Of a stretch of 64,000 nt of DNA, positions 39,663 to 51,348 are shown piece by piece. The notes below the pieces were generated by a model. It saw nothing but the letters and a program-made list of their open reading frames with translations, ran no database searches and had not been told where the DNA came from. The DNA is from Bugula neritina (lineage: Eukaryota; Bryozoa; Gymnolaemata; Cheilostomatida; Bugulidae), in the NCBI GenBank assembly GCA_964035545.1, contig OZ037767.1, positions 31,605,628 through 31,669,627 of the forward strand, in the 5' to 3' direction. The number at the start of each line of letters is the position of its first letter. Within the stretch, counting starts at the first letter, position 1. Made by a program: the position numbers and the translations under genes.

Positions 39663-41827
39663 GTGTACAGAGGGACAATAACACTTTATCTATCTAGTTC
39701 TATCTGGTTCTATATACGCCGGAAGTCATGGTAGAAAATGACAGCTGACTAAGAAAGCAGCACCCATCAAGTCATCTTTGTGTCAATAAGACTTCCAGCT
39801 TGCCAAACTTGGCAGAATGTTATTGGATTTTTGTATTTGTCAGAGGCCCTTTTGAGGGTTCTACAGAGGCCTCTTTTAGGTAACTCATACAAGGCATGTG
39901 TTCACCATAGCCACCTCTTTCTCCTCCTAAATTCTGCCACATTGTTAACATTCTCACCCAGTCTGTAGACTGCTACTCTGCACTGTACTGCGTTGCATCT
40001 GTTTACATCAAAATATTTACATGTCATCATTGTTTAGCTGCCTTCCAGTATTTCACATGTTTGCAAGCTACTAAACTATTTTCAATGACAAAACAATGTA
40101 CACTTATTTCACCAGCTTCTGTCCAAGTAATGCAACTCCTATGCCTATGCCTGTGGTATTGGTATTAAAACAGAGGTATATATACAGCAACATCACCGCA
40201 TGTACAACTTCTGAACCCCAGGCTTTACTGCTGGAATATCTACATAACTGAAGACACAACTTATATCCACTAAACTTAGATCAGGTGTGAAGCAGATGCA
40301 GAAAGGGAGGAATTTGAATAGGTATTTTATTAAGAGGAAATCTACTGAATGCTCCCCCACACCCCCCCTCTCGCCCCCTCCCTCCTCCCCTTCTGTTGGA
40401 TTAGTCACCTCTGTATTTGCTGCTCTGTAGAAACCTAGGAGTACAAGCAGCTGCTAAATTGGCTAGACTGAGGTCCAAAACTTTAACATATTATGTTAAA
40501 TTGTTTGATTTTAACATTTAACCCATAGCAGCACTAACTGAAGGTTTCAACTTTTGATCCAATATTCTCAACAATTAATGTTCAAAGATTAATTAATTCT
40601 CTAAACTTCAACATAATATCTTGAAATTTCTTTATTCAAGTTTTTTCATAAAATCCATTCATCAGTTCAAATTTCTTAAAATATAATATGTAATATAAAA
40701 TATATAATACAATTCTAGAACAATATAAATATTATATTATTGTATTTTCACCAACATCAAACAGTGCTGGTATTAAATAACAGAACTTCAAATTTACAAC
40801 CATGTTCACTGAACCTAATTTTTCAAAAATTAGTATATCGGATGTGAAGGACCTAATTCTGCCATGAATTAGGTGAAATTAACGGGTAGGATTTGTTGTT
40901 TTATTACAAATTTTGCATTTTGCTTTAATTAAAATAATTTTCGGATAGTTAATTATAGTATAGTAGTATTCAATTTTAATAAATATTATAAAAGCTACAG
41001 CCAGAAGATTTATGATTATAAAGATTTCTACTTTTGTATCTACTTATATGTTATAGCGATTATTTAGCTTACTTAAAGATTCTAACAAGCTTTGTAAAAG
41101 CCAAGTCATTTGTTCATATAATATAGTTGAGTTTAAATGTTTAATTCCTATCAGATGGCAAATCTGATAGGAATTAATATGTTAATCAGATAAACTAATT
41201 ATGCCATTGAAAAGTTCAAATAACTATTAGCGAGTGAATTAAGAATTCCGTCACATACTTTTTATAAATGGGTATTTGGGAAATCCGGTAAGGAAATGAT
41301 AATCACTTTGATTCGAAACAATGTCTAGCATTTATGTATTGTTACATTATACTATATCACAATACAATGTCTAGCACTTGTGTGTTGTTACTTTGTATAC
41401 TATATTATAATACAATGCTGATTAAAGCACATGTATCAATAAAACAAATAAACTAACTTGCTACGAAAAGTGGCATGACAAGTTATAATATTAGTAACAG
41501 AATAAATTTGCAGCAGAATATTTTGATATTTGTCCTTTTCTACTGACAGTTAGTCTAAAGTTTAAACTAATAATTATTGTGAGTTGCAGGAGCATACAAC
41601 TCCATTATTGCACCAGCTTTACCAAAGTCACTATATTATATTACATTCAATTTACTTCACTACAAAAGCATCATTTTACTAAATTCTTCTCAAATCATAG
41701 TTTTGTATAAAATTAATAAACAAATGAATATAGCTATATTATAGTAAAAGTATTTGCTGTATTATATTGGCGGCGTAGCTATATTATAACAGCTAGTATT
41801 AAGGCTATGTTATATTGTCATACTTTC

Positions 41828-41967
41828 GTTATATTATATTATATTATATTATATTATACTATATTATATTATATTATATTATATTATATTATATTATATT
41901 ATATTATATTATATTATATTATATTATATTATATTATATTATATTATATTATATTATATTATATTAT
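41828..41967. repeat. ATATT pentanucleotide repeat
   Basis: About 28 nearly perfect atatt units. Confidence 0.92.
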
Positions 41968-42912
41968 AGTACATCTTCATAATGTATTATTATAAGATTT
42001 AGAGAATATTAAAAAACAATTAAACATAGATGTACTCTATTTTGAAATAATAACATTGAATAAACTTTGCTGTTACCGGAAAAATACCTGATTTCATACG
42101 TGTATTTGTATTACAGCAAAAAGGAATTACGAGTAGTACGTTCTTCTTGTCAATGACCGCTAAAGGAAACTAACCCTGTGTAAGGTCTTTTCAACTGAAC
42201 CAAGTTAGCTCATTTGAAACTTTATAAAGAATCATTAAAGACTTGGCTAGTTCTTTACTTACTTGAAGAAAATGCAAATCAGGACATTTTACAATATAAT
42301 TATATAGATATATAGTATGTGTATGAAACATATATTATATTGCATCTTCATCTCATATAGTTTATATATTTAACAGCATATTTCAAGTTCTTCTTTACCA
42401 TATAATTTGGGTATAGCTAAGCTAACATTTAGCTGCAGTAATTATACCCTTAGCTTCAAAGTGTAGCCAGTCTCGGGATCTTACTTAGCCTCAGAACCTG
42501 GTTACATAATATCTGCTTGCTCATTGGTCAACTTAGTGGTCTGTGTAACTGCAGAGGTCTCTGCAGCTACCATGTAAGCTTTCTAAATATATTATACGAG
42601 ACAAATCACTGTACACTGTCAACTATATTCTATTGTGTAAAGAGCAAAATTGTCTGTTATAATATTCTTTCAAGTGAAATTTACACTCAAGTAATTACTT
42701 CATAGAAACTGTATGAATCTTGACTTGAGCATAAACTGCACTATGTTTCACATAAAACTGTAGGCTGCCCAAAGAGCTTGAGCAAAACAATAAACTATAT
42801 TGAAGTAATTATTACAACTCCTTGTTTATTCTGTAAGGCTTGTGAGTAAATCCTTCAAGATTAAAATGTTATTTTGAAATTTAATATCCTAAGAAGGTCA
42901 TTTTACTTTTAG

Positions 42913-44192
42913 AAATGAAATATGAATTTGCAATACTATTCTTGAGTGATAATAATTTGGTGTATGTTTGGAGGCACTTCTGCTGAAGAATACAAAGTGT
43001 GTAGTATCAAAGATTCCCCAACCCCAGAGGAATGTGTGGGGCGGAGGTTTTCAAACAGATTTATGCAATATGCAATGGAAACATATATTTCGCTGGCTCT
43101 CTGACCAGCCCAGGTAAACCAAATGTTCAGCCACATGCATCTCTGTAACTTCACTATAGCCAGAGTGGTATCTATACCAGCACTGCTAGCACTAGTTTGT
43201 ATGGCTGATGGTGAAGCTAAAGAGTTGTCTTCTATTGTGGCAAAGAAGCAACCATGACTGAATTCCCTTCTAGCTAACATCACCAATAGTCTTAGCTAAC
43301 AACCAAAACTAATAGTTAATACCCATAGCTAATAACCAAAACTAATACTTAATACCCATAGCCAATAACCAAAACTAATACTTAATACCCATAGCCAATA
43401 ACCAAAACTAATACTTAATACCCATAGCCAATAACCGCTAACAATAACTGACAACTAAATTAATAAAACAGAACTGATTTATTGCCACCACTTTATGATT
43501 ATGTATCAAGCTGAGACCTTCACTTCTGGTGTCAAAGATTTAGAGCAAGTGTTGTCACAAAATCTGTCACAATTGCTGTCACAATTTCTGTCGCAACTGT
43601 TGCCACGTGTTATAAAGTCAAGCTACATCTGTACAGATATTGTGTAGTTACTATAGACTAATGTCTGTAGAGGATTAAATATTTCTTTTTGTTGAGATTC
43701 GTGATGGTTTGTTTAAAACTGTGTTGGTGGTCTTTTATGTTAATGATCAAGTCTGTGCAAATATAATGGAATAATCTATAAAGAGTCATATTGACTGTGT
43801 TTATAGTAACATTCATACTTTCAGACCGGAAAGCAATTCAGCCCCAAGTATCTGATATTTCCTCCAATAGAAATGCTGCTAATTCGTTCCTAAGTCAATC
43901 AAAGCGCCAGTTTGAGTATTTGGAGGATGAGCGAGATGCCAGAATGATGGGGATCTACTGCGAGTGTTGCATCCGTACCTGTACCTTAGAGGAAAAGCAA
44001 GAGTATTGCGGCAGCAAGAGGCGGAGAAAGAGGTCAGCCAGCAAACTGGTCAAAAGGTTTGAAGCTCAACTAAAATCTCTTCCAAAATATCCTACTTTTG
44101 AGCAAATGGCCATCTCACCCGCTGTTCAAGCATTAAACAGGCAGAAAAGAATAAACGTGAGACACAAAGGGATGAAAATGAGACAGCAGTAA
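42913..44192 (+). pseudogene. ILP: Insulin-like peptide gene 3 (ILP3), frame-disrupted
   Basis: The two-exon plan is kept: exon 1 about 42913-43113 after a ttttag acceptor, phase-1 donor cag|gtaaac, exon 2 43825-44192. Exon 2 is open: FLSQSKR, A chain GIYCECCIRTCTLEEKQEYC, KRRRKR, and the tail core LPKYPTFEQMAISPAVQALN. Exon 1 is not. The frame of ATG 42915 (MKYEFAILFL) hits a stop; the first B-chain Cys (EEYKVCSIKDS) lies one frame over; then FPNPRGMCGAEVFKQIYAIC with the other two B cysteines is back in the first frame, so two compensating indels are needed (one near 42945-42965, one near 43013-43025 at a C run). A third lesion, two extra bases near 44158-44163 relative to ILP2, changes the tail end. 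Either a young pseudogene or assembly indels in a real gene. Confidence 0.7.
43300..43440. repeat. 34-bp tandem repeat in ILP3 intron
   Basis: About four to five copies of acttaatacccatagccaat plus aaccaaaactaat. Confidence 0.85.
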
Positions 44193-44599
44193 TTGAACAA
44201 TTGAGTTCAGTTGACCAAACTATATCTGTTATGGTTGAGATATAAATACCAGTATTATGTTCCCTGACAAGTACATAGCTTATTTTGTATTTTTATTTAT
44301 TGTTTATAATAAAATTTCTAAGCATAACAAACATTGAGATCAGCTGAAAAAGAATACAAATAGAAACTTTTATAAGATTAAAAACTAAATGCCTTTGATG
44401 AGGTTCAATCAAACAATGCATATGCAAAAAATTGAGTTTATATTATTTGAAACTAAACAAAGGTGAAAAGTAAGTCGACAAATAGACACATGCATAACTT
44501 TAGCTCACAAGCACATGTAAAGTATCAAATACTTTTATTTAGCTTCTAGCAACCTCTCATTAACGGCATGATTTATAGAGTCATAATCAGTCTTATTAC

Positions 44600-44890
44600 C
44601 ATACAGAACTGGTGCTACCACACAGAGCTGGTGTTACCATGCAGAGCTGGTGTTACCATGCAGAGCTGGTGTTACCATACAGAACTATAAGTGTTACCAT
44701 ACAGAGCTAGTTTTTCCATACAGAGCTGGTGTTACCACACAGAGCTAGTGTTACCACACAGAGCTAGTGTTACCATACAGAACTGGCGTTATCATACAGA
44801 ACTGGTGTTACCACGCAGAGTTAGTGTTACCACACAGAGCTAGAGTTACCATACAGAACTGGTGTTATCATACAGAGTTAGTGTTACCAG
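44600..44890. repeat. ~17-bp tandem repeat
   Basis: About 16 imperfect copies of a unit around ccatacagagctggtgtta. Confidence 0.85.
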
Positions 44891-45649
44891 GAAGGAAGGC
44901 CCGGATGACTTTGCACTCACTAACACTTTAATTCTTTTTCAATCTAGTTTTATGATAATTTTGTTTTAGAAATTGATTTTTCTATTACTAGTGCTTAATC
45001 GCAGATCGAAAGTTTTTAAAGAGTTATTTATTCAGTGTGTTTTTCATTTAGATGCTTGTATATTAGAACCTAATTATCTGATGCTTAATATCTAAAAATA
45101 GGTTATTTTGCGATATATTTGTAACAAATAAATAATTTAAATCTCTAACCAAACAAGTTTAGCCAAGAATGAGTGAGTTGTTTATTAGTTTAGCTGTTTT
45201 CTGAACTCTTAAAAGTTTACTCTTTGATGTTTTACACAGCAAATTAACGCAATTTTCCTAAAAGTTGCATAAAAAGAAAATATATTTTTACACAAAAGAA
45301 AAAGTTTTTGCTTATGAGACAAATTTTTTAGATTTCTGATAATAGAATTGCCTATGGATTGTCAGCTGAGTGTTCTCCCGTCTTTAGAAAACTGGTTGAA
45401 TCGCGTGGGAAGAAGCAATTACTCTTGATGTTTTCTCTACTGTAACTCAGTCTGTGCTAAAGTATGTAGGAAAACCAGCAGCTTAGACATAAAGTGAATA
45501 ACGCATGGGCTATAAAAAGCATGAAGTACAATCATCCTTATCATATTCCCACTTGATATTACGTAATTATCGTAAACTTGCTCTATTTTTGTGCTACTTT
45601 ACCTTATAAGATATTTATCAAGAGTGTCTTTTAATTAAAACAAGAATAG

Positions 45650-45745
45650 AATACAACATAATAATATGGTGTAATACAACATAATGTAATATAATATAAC
45701 ATAATGTAATATAATATAATGTAATGTAATATAATATAATGTAAA
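45650..45745. repeat. AT-rich ataatgtaat repeat
   Basis: Irregular copies of ataatgtaatataatataac. Confidence 0.75.
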
Positions 45746-46225
45746 ATATGATGACAATTAATAGACTCATTAATAATTAGGACTGCTGGGCGTATAGCAT
45801 GACAGAAGGTTAAACACCAGCAATTTTCCCCTCAGCTTCGAGGCTTTACATTTTAAAAAACACTGCCTGTCATTATCTTCACCACCTGTTATGAGCTGCA
45901 TGCAGTGACATAACCTTATATGTGTATCTGAATGTATTTATAAAGTAGCTGTACATTACTCTGCAGGCACAGGATCATACTCTACTGTGATATTTAGCTA
46001 TAATATTACAATAAAAAATAGAATACAATAAAATAAAACAATGCAAACTAATACAATATCATAATAAATTGCCAATAAAACATTTATCAAAATAAAATAT
46101 CTTTTTTTAAATGTTGAGCTCATTAAACATCCAAGAAGTAAACAGTCTAACACGTGTACGCTGTCCAAGACTTAGCTGATTTGCAATAGTTTATTGATTT
46201 GCTAATTCCTTTAGAGTTGCGTTAG

Positions 46226-46233
46226 TATAAAAG
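46226..46233 (+). promoter_or_regulatory. TATA box of ILP4
   Basis: tataaaag about 370 bp before the ILP4 start codon. The leader-exon donor is not clear, but the acceptor ending at 46592 (aaaaatttag) just before the ATG implies a spliced 5' UTR. Confidence 0.55.
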
Positions 46234-46594
46234 CTTGAATCTTCACAACATACAACATTCATATGTAAAGAATAGCTGAAGACATACAGTTGAAGCGGAA
46301 GAAGAGACAGTGCGCACAGTCATTAACCGGCAGAGTTTATTAAAACAAGGTTGTTCAGTATAGTCATAATAACGTCAGCACATTATTCCGCATGTTGTAT
46401 GTTTGTGAAACATTTATATTGAACTGCAGCATTTAGTCGTTTTACCTGTAAAGCAGTTCAAATTAATTTGTTAGCAATATAAACCTCTAGTTATTTTTCT
46501 TCGATGCTCTTGTTTACATGTTTCACCAACTTGGTTTTTATTTCTTTGTTCTCTCAATACTTAAATATTTTGGTTTTGTTTTAAAAATTTAGAG

Positions 46595-47482
46595 ATGAAG
46601 GAGAAGACACTGGCCATCTTGTCTTTCCTCTGTACAATAATCACATTGAGCTTTGCCGGCTTTGAGCAGACGTGCTATATAGAGGCATATTACAGCAAAA
46701 GTGCCCAGTCCACACGCCATTGTTCTGCACGGTTGACCAACCGAGTAATGCAACTGTGTAACAACCAGCCATATATTAAAAAAAAAAGAGGTACTTAATG
46801 TATCTATTTAGTTGTTGTAAGTTCTAGCGATTACAGACATTACATAACACAGGAATAGCTTTTGTTCTTAATGTGGAAAACAATATTACCTTCACCTGTG
46901 ATTTTCATCGCTTGTTCCACAGGCTATTCTGGTCAAGGGGATGCCATGACATACGGCTTTGAAGACATTTTTCAGCAAGAGGAGAGCTCAAACATGCTTC
47001 TAAAGAGAAATAGAAGACAGATGAATAATCAGGGAATCGTCTGTGAATGCTGTATGAACTCGTGTAGTTTGAATGAATTACTGGAGTATTGTGCCACGAG
47101 ACGCAGGCGCAGATCAGTGAAACAGCCAAACTCTCCTTTTTATACCAAAGCCATGCTGAAAAACTTTACTGAGTTAGTATCTTCGGCCCATACTCTGAAG
47201 GATTTAGCTGAGTCTCCCTTCGTACAGGCTTTAAATCAGCAGAAAATTACAAACATACAGAGAGCAGGTAACTCTAAACGAGGCTCAGTTGGCTGGGAAC
47301 ACAATTCGAATGGCATGCAAGAAGCAAAAGACTCTACAGAAAATACAGCTGATTCATGGGTAGACTTAGGTCCTACTATGTTGCCAGGGAAAGGTAGCAC
47401 TGAGGCTGTGTGGGGTCATGATGAGACAGAAAAGGAGGAGAAGCGCTTAATGGATAAAATATGGAGCATTTTGTTCAATTAA
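46595..47482 (+). CDS. ILP: Insulin-like peptide precursor 4 (ILP4)
   Basis: Exons 46595-46790 and 46923-47482 join at phase 1 to give 251 aa; the intron is only 132 bp. Order: signal peptide (LAILSFLCTIITLSFA); B chain beginning GFEQTC with HCSARLTNRVMQLC; the KKKR site; C peptide; KRNRR; A chain GIVCECCMNSCSLNELLEYC; RRRRR; then a tail of about 120 residues containing SPFVQALNQQKITN and NSKR, and ending DKIWSILFN. The tail is the closest relative of that in ILP1 in both core and C-terminus (IW-x-x-L). The NSKR after the conserved core is a potential second processing site in both. Confidence 0.93.
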
Positions 47483-47572
47483 AAAGCTAAAAGTGAGTCT
47501 TTACAAAGGTTGAGTGTTCAAGGTGGTGTCACACAAATCTATTGCACATTAGTTCAAGTGTGGACGCAGTTG

Positions 47573-47578
47573 AATAAA
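47573..47578 (+). promoter_or_regulatory. Polyadenylation signal of ILP4
   Basis: AATAAA about 90 bp after the ILP4 stop. Confidence 0.6.
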
Positions 47579-48297
47579 ACTATATAAGCTTTGACTTTTC
47601 CATGCTATAATTTTAATATTTTATGTTATTTGTTTTATTAACATTTATTATGTTTGTTTTATTGCATTATAATATGTATTATGATGTATTGCATTAGTAA
47701 TTATTGTATTACTTTATTACTTTTACTGTATTGTATTATTTATTCTATCGTACCTGCCAACATATACTCAACATTCAACAGCAAATTCGTTGTTAAATTT
47801 GATTTTAATTTTTTTCCTGTTTCATATGTGTCAGTAATATTTCAGTGAAATAAAATATATCAATATAGTTTATACTTGTAATAATTAAATGCAGTTCGCA
47901 TGTGCTCCATAGAATTTACTTTGAACATAAAATGTGGTTTGGAGTCGTCTAATTTGTATTTATGAGCTTGAATATGCAATTTGGAGTCACCTGATCTCTA
48001 TTACATCTCTATTATTGATGGGCTTGGTGTTATTGATTTGACTTTATTAGTAGATGATTCACATTCTCTGCTATAATCAAATTCACTTTCTGATTAGTTT
48101 AAATAAGTTTTCTATGACTTTGTAATCACAACAGAGTGATGCAGTTTCCTATAAAGACAACTACGGTTTAAACTTTAAATGAACAGTCCATCAACTAACT
48201 TCACTAAACCAATAGATAACAAAATCAAATTGATCAAAAATTGTTGCAATGGATTAGCTGATAGCTTGTGAGAGTTTTGCCTTCAAGTAAATCACAT

Positions 48298-48998
48298 TTA
48301 AAGCCGCATATGAGATGCTAAACTTATATTGTATAAGTACGTATTCAAACAGAACCTACCATGCAGCATAAACCCTCATATGAGATGCTAAACTTATATT
48401 GTATAAGTATGTATTCAAACAGAACCTACCATGCAGCATAAACCCTCATATGAGATGCTAAACTTACATTGTATAAGTACGTATTCAAACAGAACCTACC
48501 ATGCAGCATAAACCCTCATATGAGATGCTAAACTTACATTGTATAAGTACGTATTCAAACAGAACCTACCATGCAGCATAAACCCTCATATGAGATGTTA
48601 AACTTATATTGTATAAGTACGTATTCAAACAGAACCTACCATGCAGCATAAACCCTCATATGAGATGCTAAACTTACATTGTATAAGTACGTATTCAAAC
48701 AGAACCTACCATGCAGCATAAACCCTCATATGAGATGCTAAACTTACATTGTATAAGTACGTATTCAAACAGAACCTACCATGCAGCATAAACCCTCATA
48801 TGAGATGCTAAACTTATATTGTATAAATACGTATTCAAACAGAACCTACCATGCAGCATAAACCCTCATATGAGATGCTAAACTTACATTGTATAAGTAC
48901 GTATTCAAACAGAACCTACCATGCAGCATAAACCCTCATATGAGATGTTAAACTTATATTGTATAAGTACGTATTCAAACAGAACCTACCATGCAGCA
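48298..48998. repeat. 70-bp homogeneous minisatellite
   Basis: About ten copies of a 70-bp unit beginning atgcagcataaaccctcata and including acttacattgtataagtacg. Units differ at only a few positions (tatatt/tacatt, tgcta/tgtta). Confidence 0.93.
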
Positions 48999-49119
48999 TC
49001 AAAGTAGCTGATTTGTCTCTCCACGCTGCTCTGTTTTGTTGAGCTAAGAAATTGCATAGCTTCACATGGCTTTACACACTAATGCAGTGTTTTTCAGCAA
49101 TTAACCTTTCATCTACTGA

Positions 49120-49335
49120 CACACAGTATACTGTCGTACACAGTACAAGGTGACACACAGTACAAGGCGGTTCACAGTACAAGGTGACAGTATACTGACA
49201 CACAGTACAAGTTGACACAAAGTACAAGGTGACACAAAGTACAAGGTGACACAAAGTACAAGGTGATGCACAGTACAAGGTGACAGTATACTGACACACA
49301 GTACCAGGTGACAGTATACTGACACACAGTAATTA
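49120..49335. repeat. ~15-bp tandem repeat
   Basis: gtacaaggtgacacaaa-type units with interspersed cagtatactgacaca segments. Confidence 0.85.
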
Positions 49336-50127
49336 GCAGCTGGACCTGCACATATATGCTTAAAAAGCATTAAGGGAAGATAACTCCAATCACTTGAAGG
49401 ACTGCTCCATACCATAATGCTGCAGCCAATTACCAACAAGTTTCTGTTTACTCAAAGTTTACATATAAACTACTTTCAACTAACTGGTCTCCCACTTTAA
49501 GAACCAAAAGTACTGGCAACCAGCTACTCAGCAGAAAACTTCAACCCCAAAGAAGTAACTTCTACAGGTACTCTAGGCAAGTAAAGGAAACACACATCTA
49601 CAGGTAGGTACTGTAAACAAACAACTACTAGTACAATAAATAGATTATGTAAATTTAACTGCAAGTGGTTTATTAATTAGACTTGCAGACAGTAACTGTG
49701 AGAGTTACTCTAAATTTAATACATTTTATCATGTCCCTACCTGCAGACTTGCACCAGTAACTTGAACAAGTAACTCGCTCAAAATTTTCAAACTCTATAG
49801 TGTATAATTGTGGCATATACATCAATAAATAGGTTTCTAAGGAATTATTGTTGTTCTGTAGTTACTGCTTTTTCATAGTCCCTGCTTTTATATTGTACCA
49901 TGAAATATCTTTATTTAGGATAAATCTAATAGGAGTACTACGACATCATATAGTATGTACTATAGCATAATATATATATATTATATATAATACTTTATGT
50001 GATGTATAACATATAGGTAAGTAATATGACATTACAATGAATATAATGAAAATATATTTGTTATTATAACATATTATTATAGCTGATAGTACAACATTAT
50101 ATAATATATGTAAAATAATTGGTGTTT

Positions 50128-50305
50128 TGACATAGCATATGATATATAACATAGCATATGATATATAACATAGCATATGATATATGACATAGCATATGAT
50201 ATATAACATAGCATATGATATATAACATAGCATATGATATATGACATAGCATATGATATATAACATAGCATATGATATATAACATAGCATATGATATATA
50301 ACATA
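50128..50305. repeat. 19-bp AT-rich minisatellite
   Basis: About nine copies of acatagcatatgatatata. Its 19-bp period equals that of the ACOT7 intron satellite, but the sequence differs. Confidence 0.88.
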
Positions 50306-50903
50306 CATGCACAGTCTATTTATATTTAGTGTAGTATAGGTCATGTGATATATTGTATAATAGTATACGATATATTTAGATTTTATAAAGGACAAAACTT
50401 TAATGAATTGGACTTTTGCCAAAACCTAGCATACCTTGGAAGATTAGGAGAATTTTACTTATAAAAGGTTCAGTGACAATAACTGTTGAGATAACTTTAT
50501 GATAACTTTACCATAACTTTATGATATTGTTAGACTGATCAGCTATGTTCCTATAACAGAAGTGTATTACAGTAAAGTTTGAAATTTAAAGAAATGATAA
50601 GGTCGGCATCATATTATTATAAAGATTTGTGACAAAAACTGGTGGTTATCCTATTCTACCCAGACTGTCCTCGGACTAAGGTCTTTGCTGCGGGCCTGTA
50701 AGTTCGCAATGTGTGGTGTAATAGTGTCTTCCTTCTATTTTTTACTTCATGTTGAACAATGTTTGCGCTGCCTCACCTGTCCTTCAACCCATTAAAGCAA
50801 AGTTACGAAAATAAATAACAGCAATGACTCTTCAATGTAACTGCATAACATGATCAACAGTGCCAACTCCTCATCAGATTTAGCCAGCGTGTTGCTCATT
50901 TTT

Positions 50904-50910
50904 TTATAAA
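50904..50910 (+). promoter_or_regulatory. Possible TATA box of ILP5
   Basis: tataaagc about 440 bp before the ILP5 start codon, similar in distance to the ILP1, ILP2, ILP4 and ILP6 boxes, but the leader exon could not be traced. Confidence 0.3.
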
Positions 50911-51009
50911 GCTGAAGAGTAAACAAGTTTTTGTTGTTCCAAGGAACAATACTATTTACTTTGTCGGTTACGATATGACTAAGAATCCAGGACGAGTAGT
51001 TACCCCCCC

Positions 51010-51105
51010 CCCCTGTGTCACAGCGCGCAGTGTGTCACAGCACGAAGTCTGTCACAACATGCAGTGTGTCATAACACGCAGTCTGTCACAACATGCAGTG
51101 TGTCC
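51010..51105. repeat. ~20-bp tandem repeat
   Basis: Four to five copies of cagtgtgtcacaacatg with g/a variants. Confidence 0.75.
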
Positions 51106-51348
51106 AGTGAGTAGTGTGAAGCTGAACGTCTGATAACTTGACCTCTTTACTTCCTGTTGGCCTAGTCAATCTCTTAGTGGAGGTCAAGGCAAGCTACAGA
51201 CTGACTTTACTCAGGGATATGATTTGCCTTGTCTAAGATCTTTTTCTGATAGCTTGTAGCAATACTCTGTAGGCTAACTGCTGACTATTATTTACTAGCT
51301 GCTGCCTGTCTTGCTATGACGGTCTTCTGCTGGTTTTGTAGACAGAAG

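Larger units (their letters stand above)
38750..42912. other. Spacer ILP2-ILP3
   Basis: About 4.2 kb without a recognisable exon. It contains the TCTG and ATATT repeats listed separately, a C/T-rich stretch near 40360-40390, and AT-rich sequence. A weak match to the 270-bp repeat core (gatatttgtccttttctact ... cagttagtctaa) occurs near 41525-41575 and may be a degenerate third copy. Confidence 0.45.
44193..46225. other. Spacer ILP3-ILP4
   Basis: No exon recognised. It contains the repeats at 44600-44890 and 45650-45745. Confidence 0.5.
47580..50900. other. Spacer ILP4-ILP5
   Basis: No exon recognised. It is dominated by three tandem arrays listed separately and AT-rich sequence. Confidence 0.5.

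Noticed and set aside
39524-39734. Cys/Ser/Val-rich open frame
   Set aside because: It is a TCTG repeat translated; no signal, no splice support.
42936-43286. 116-aa minus-strand open frame
   Set aside because: It is the antisense shadow of ILP3 exon 1 and its intron.
43791-43824. Extending ILP3 exon 2 upstream to the in-frame ATG at 43791 as a stand-alone A-chain gene
   Set aside because: A good acceptor (ctttcag) ends at 43824 in the same position and phase as in the other five genes, so the ATG is intronic.
51316-51348. ATG at 51316 as the ILP5 start
   Set aside because: It precedes a strong acceptor at 51341. The ATG at 51349 gives a normal signal peptide and matches the paralogues.
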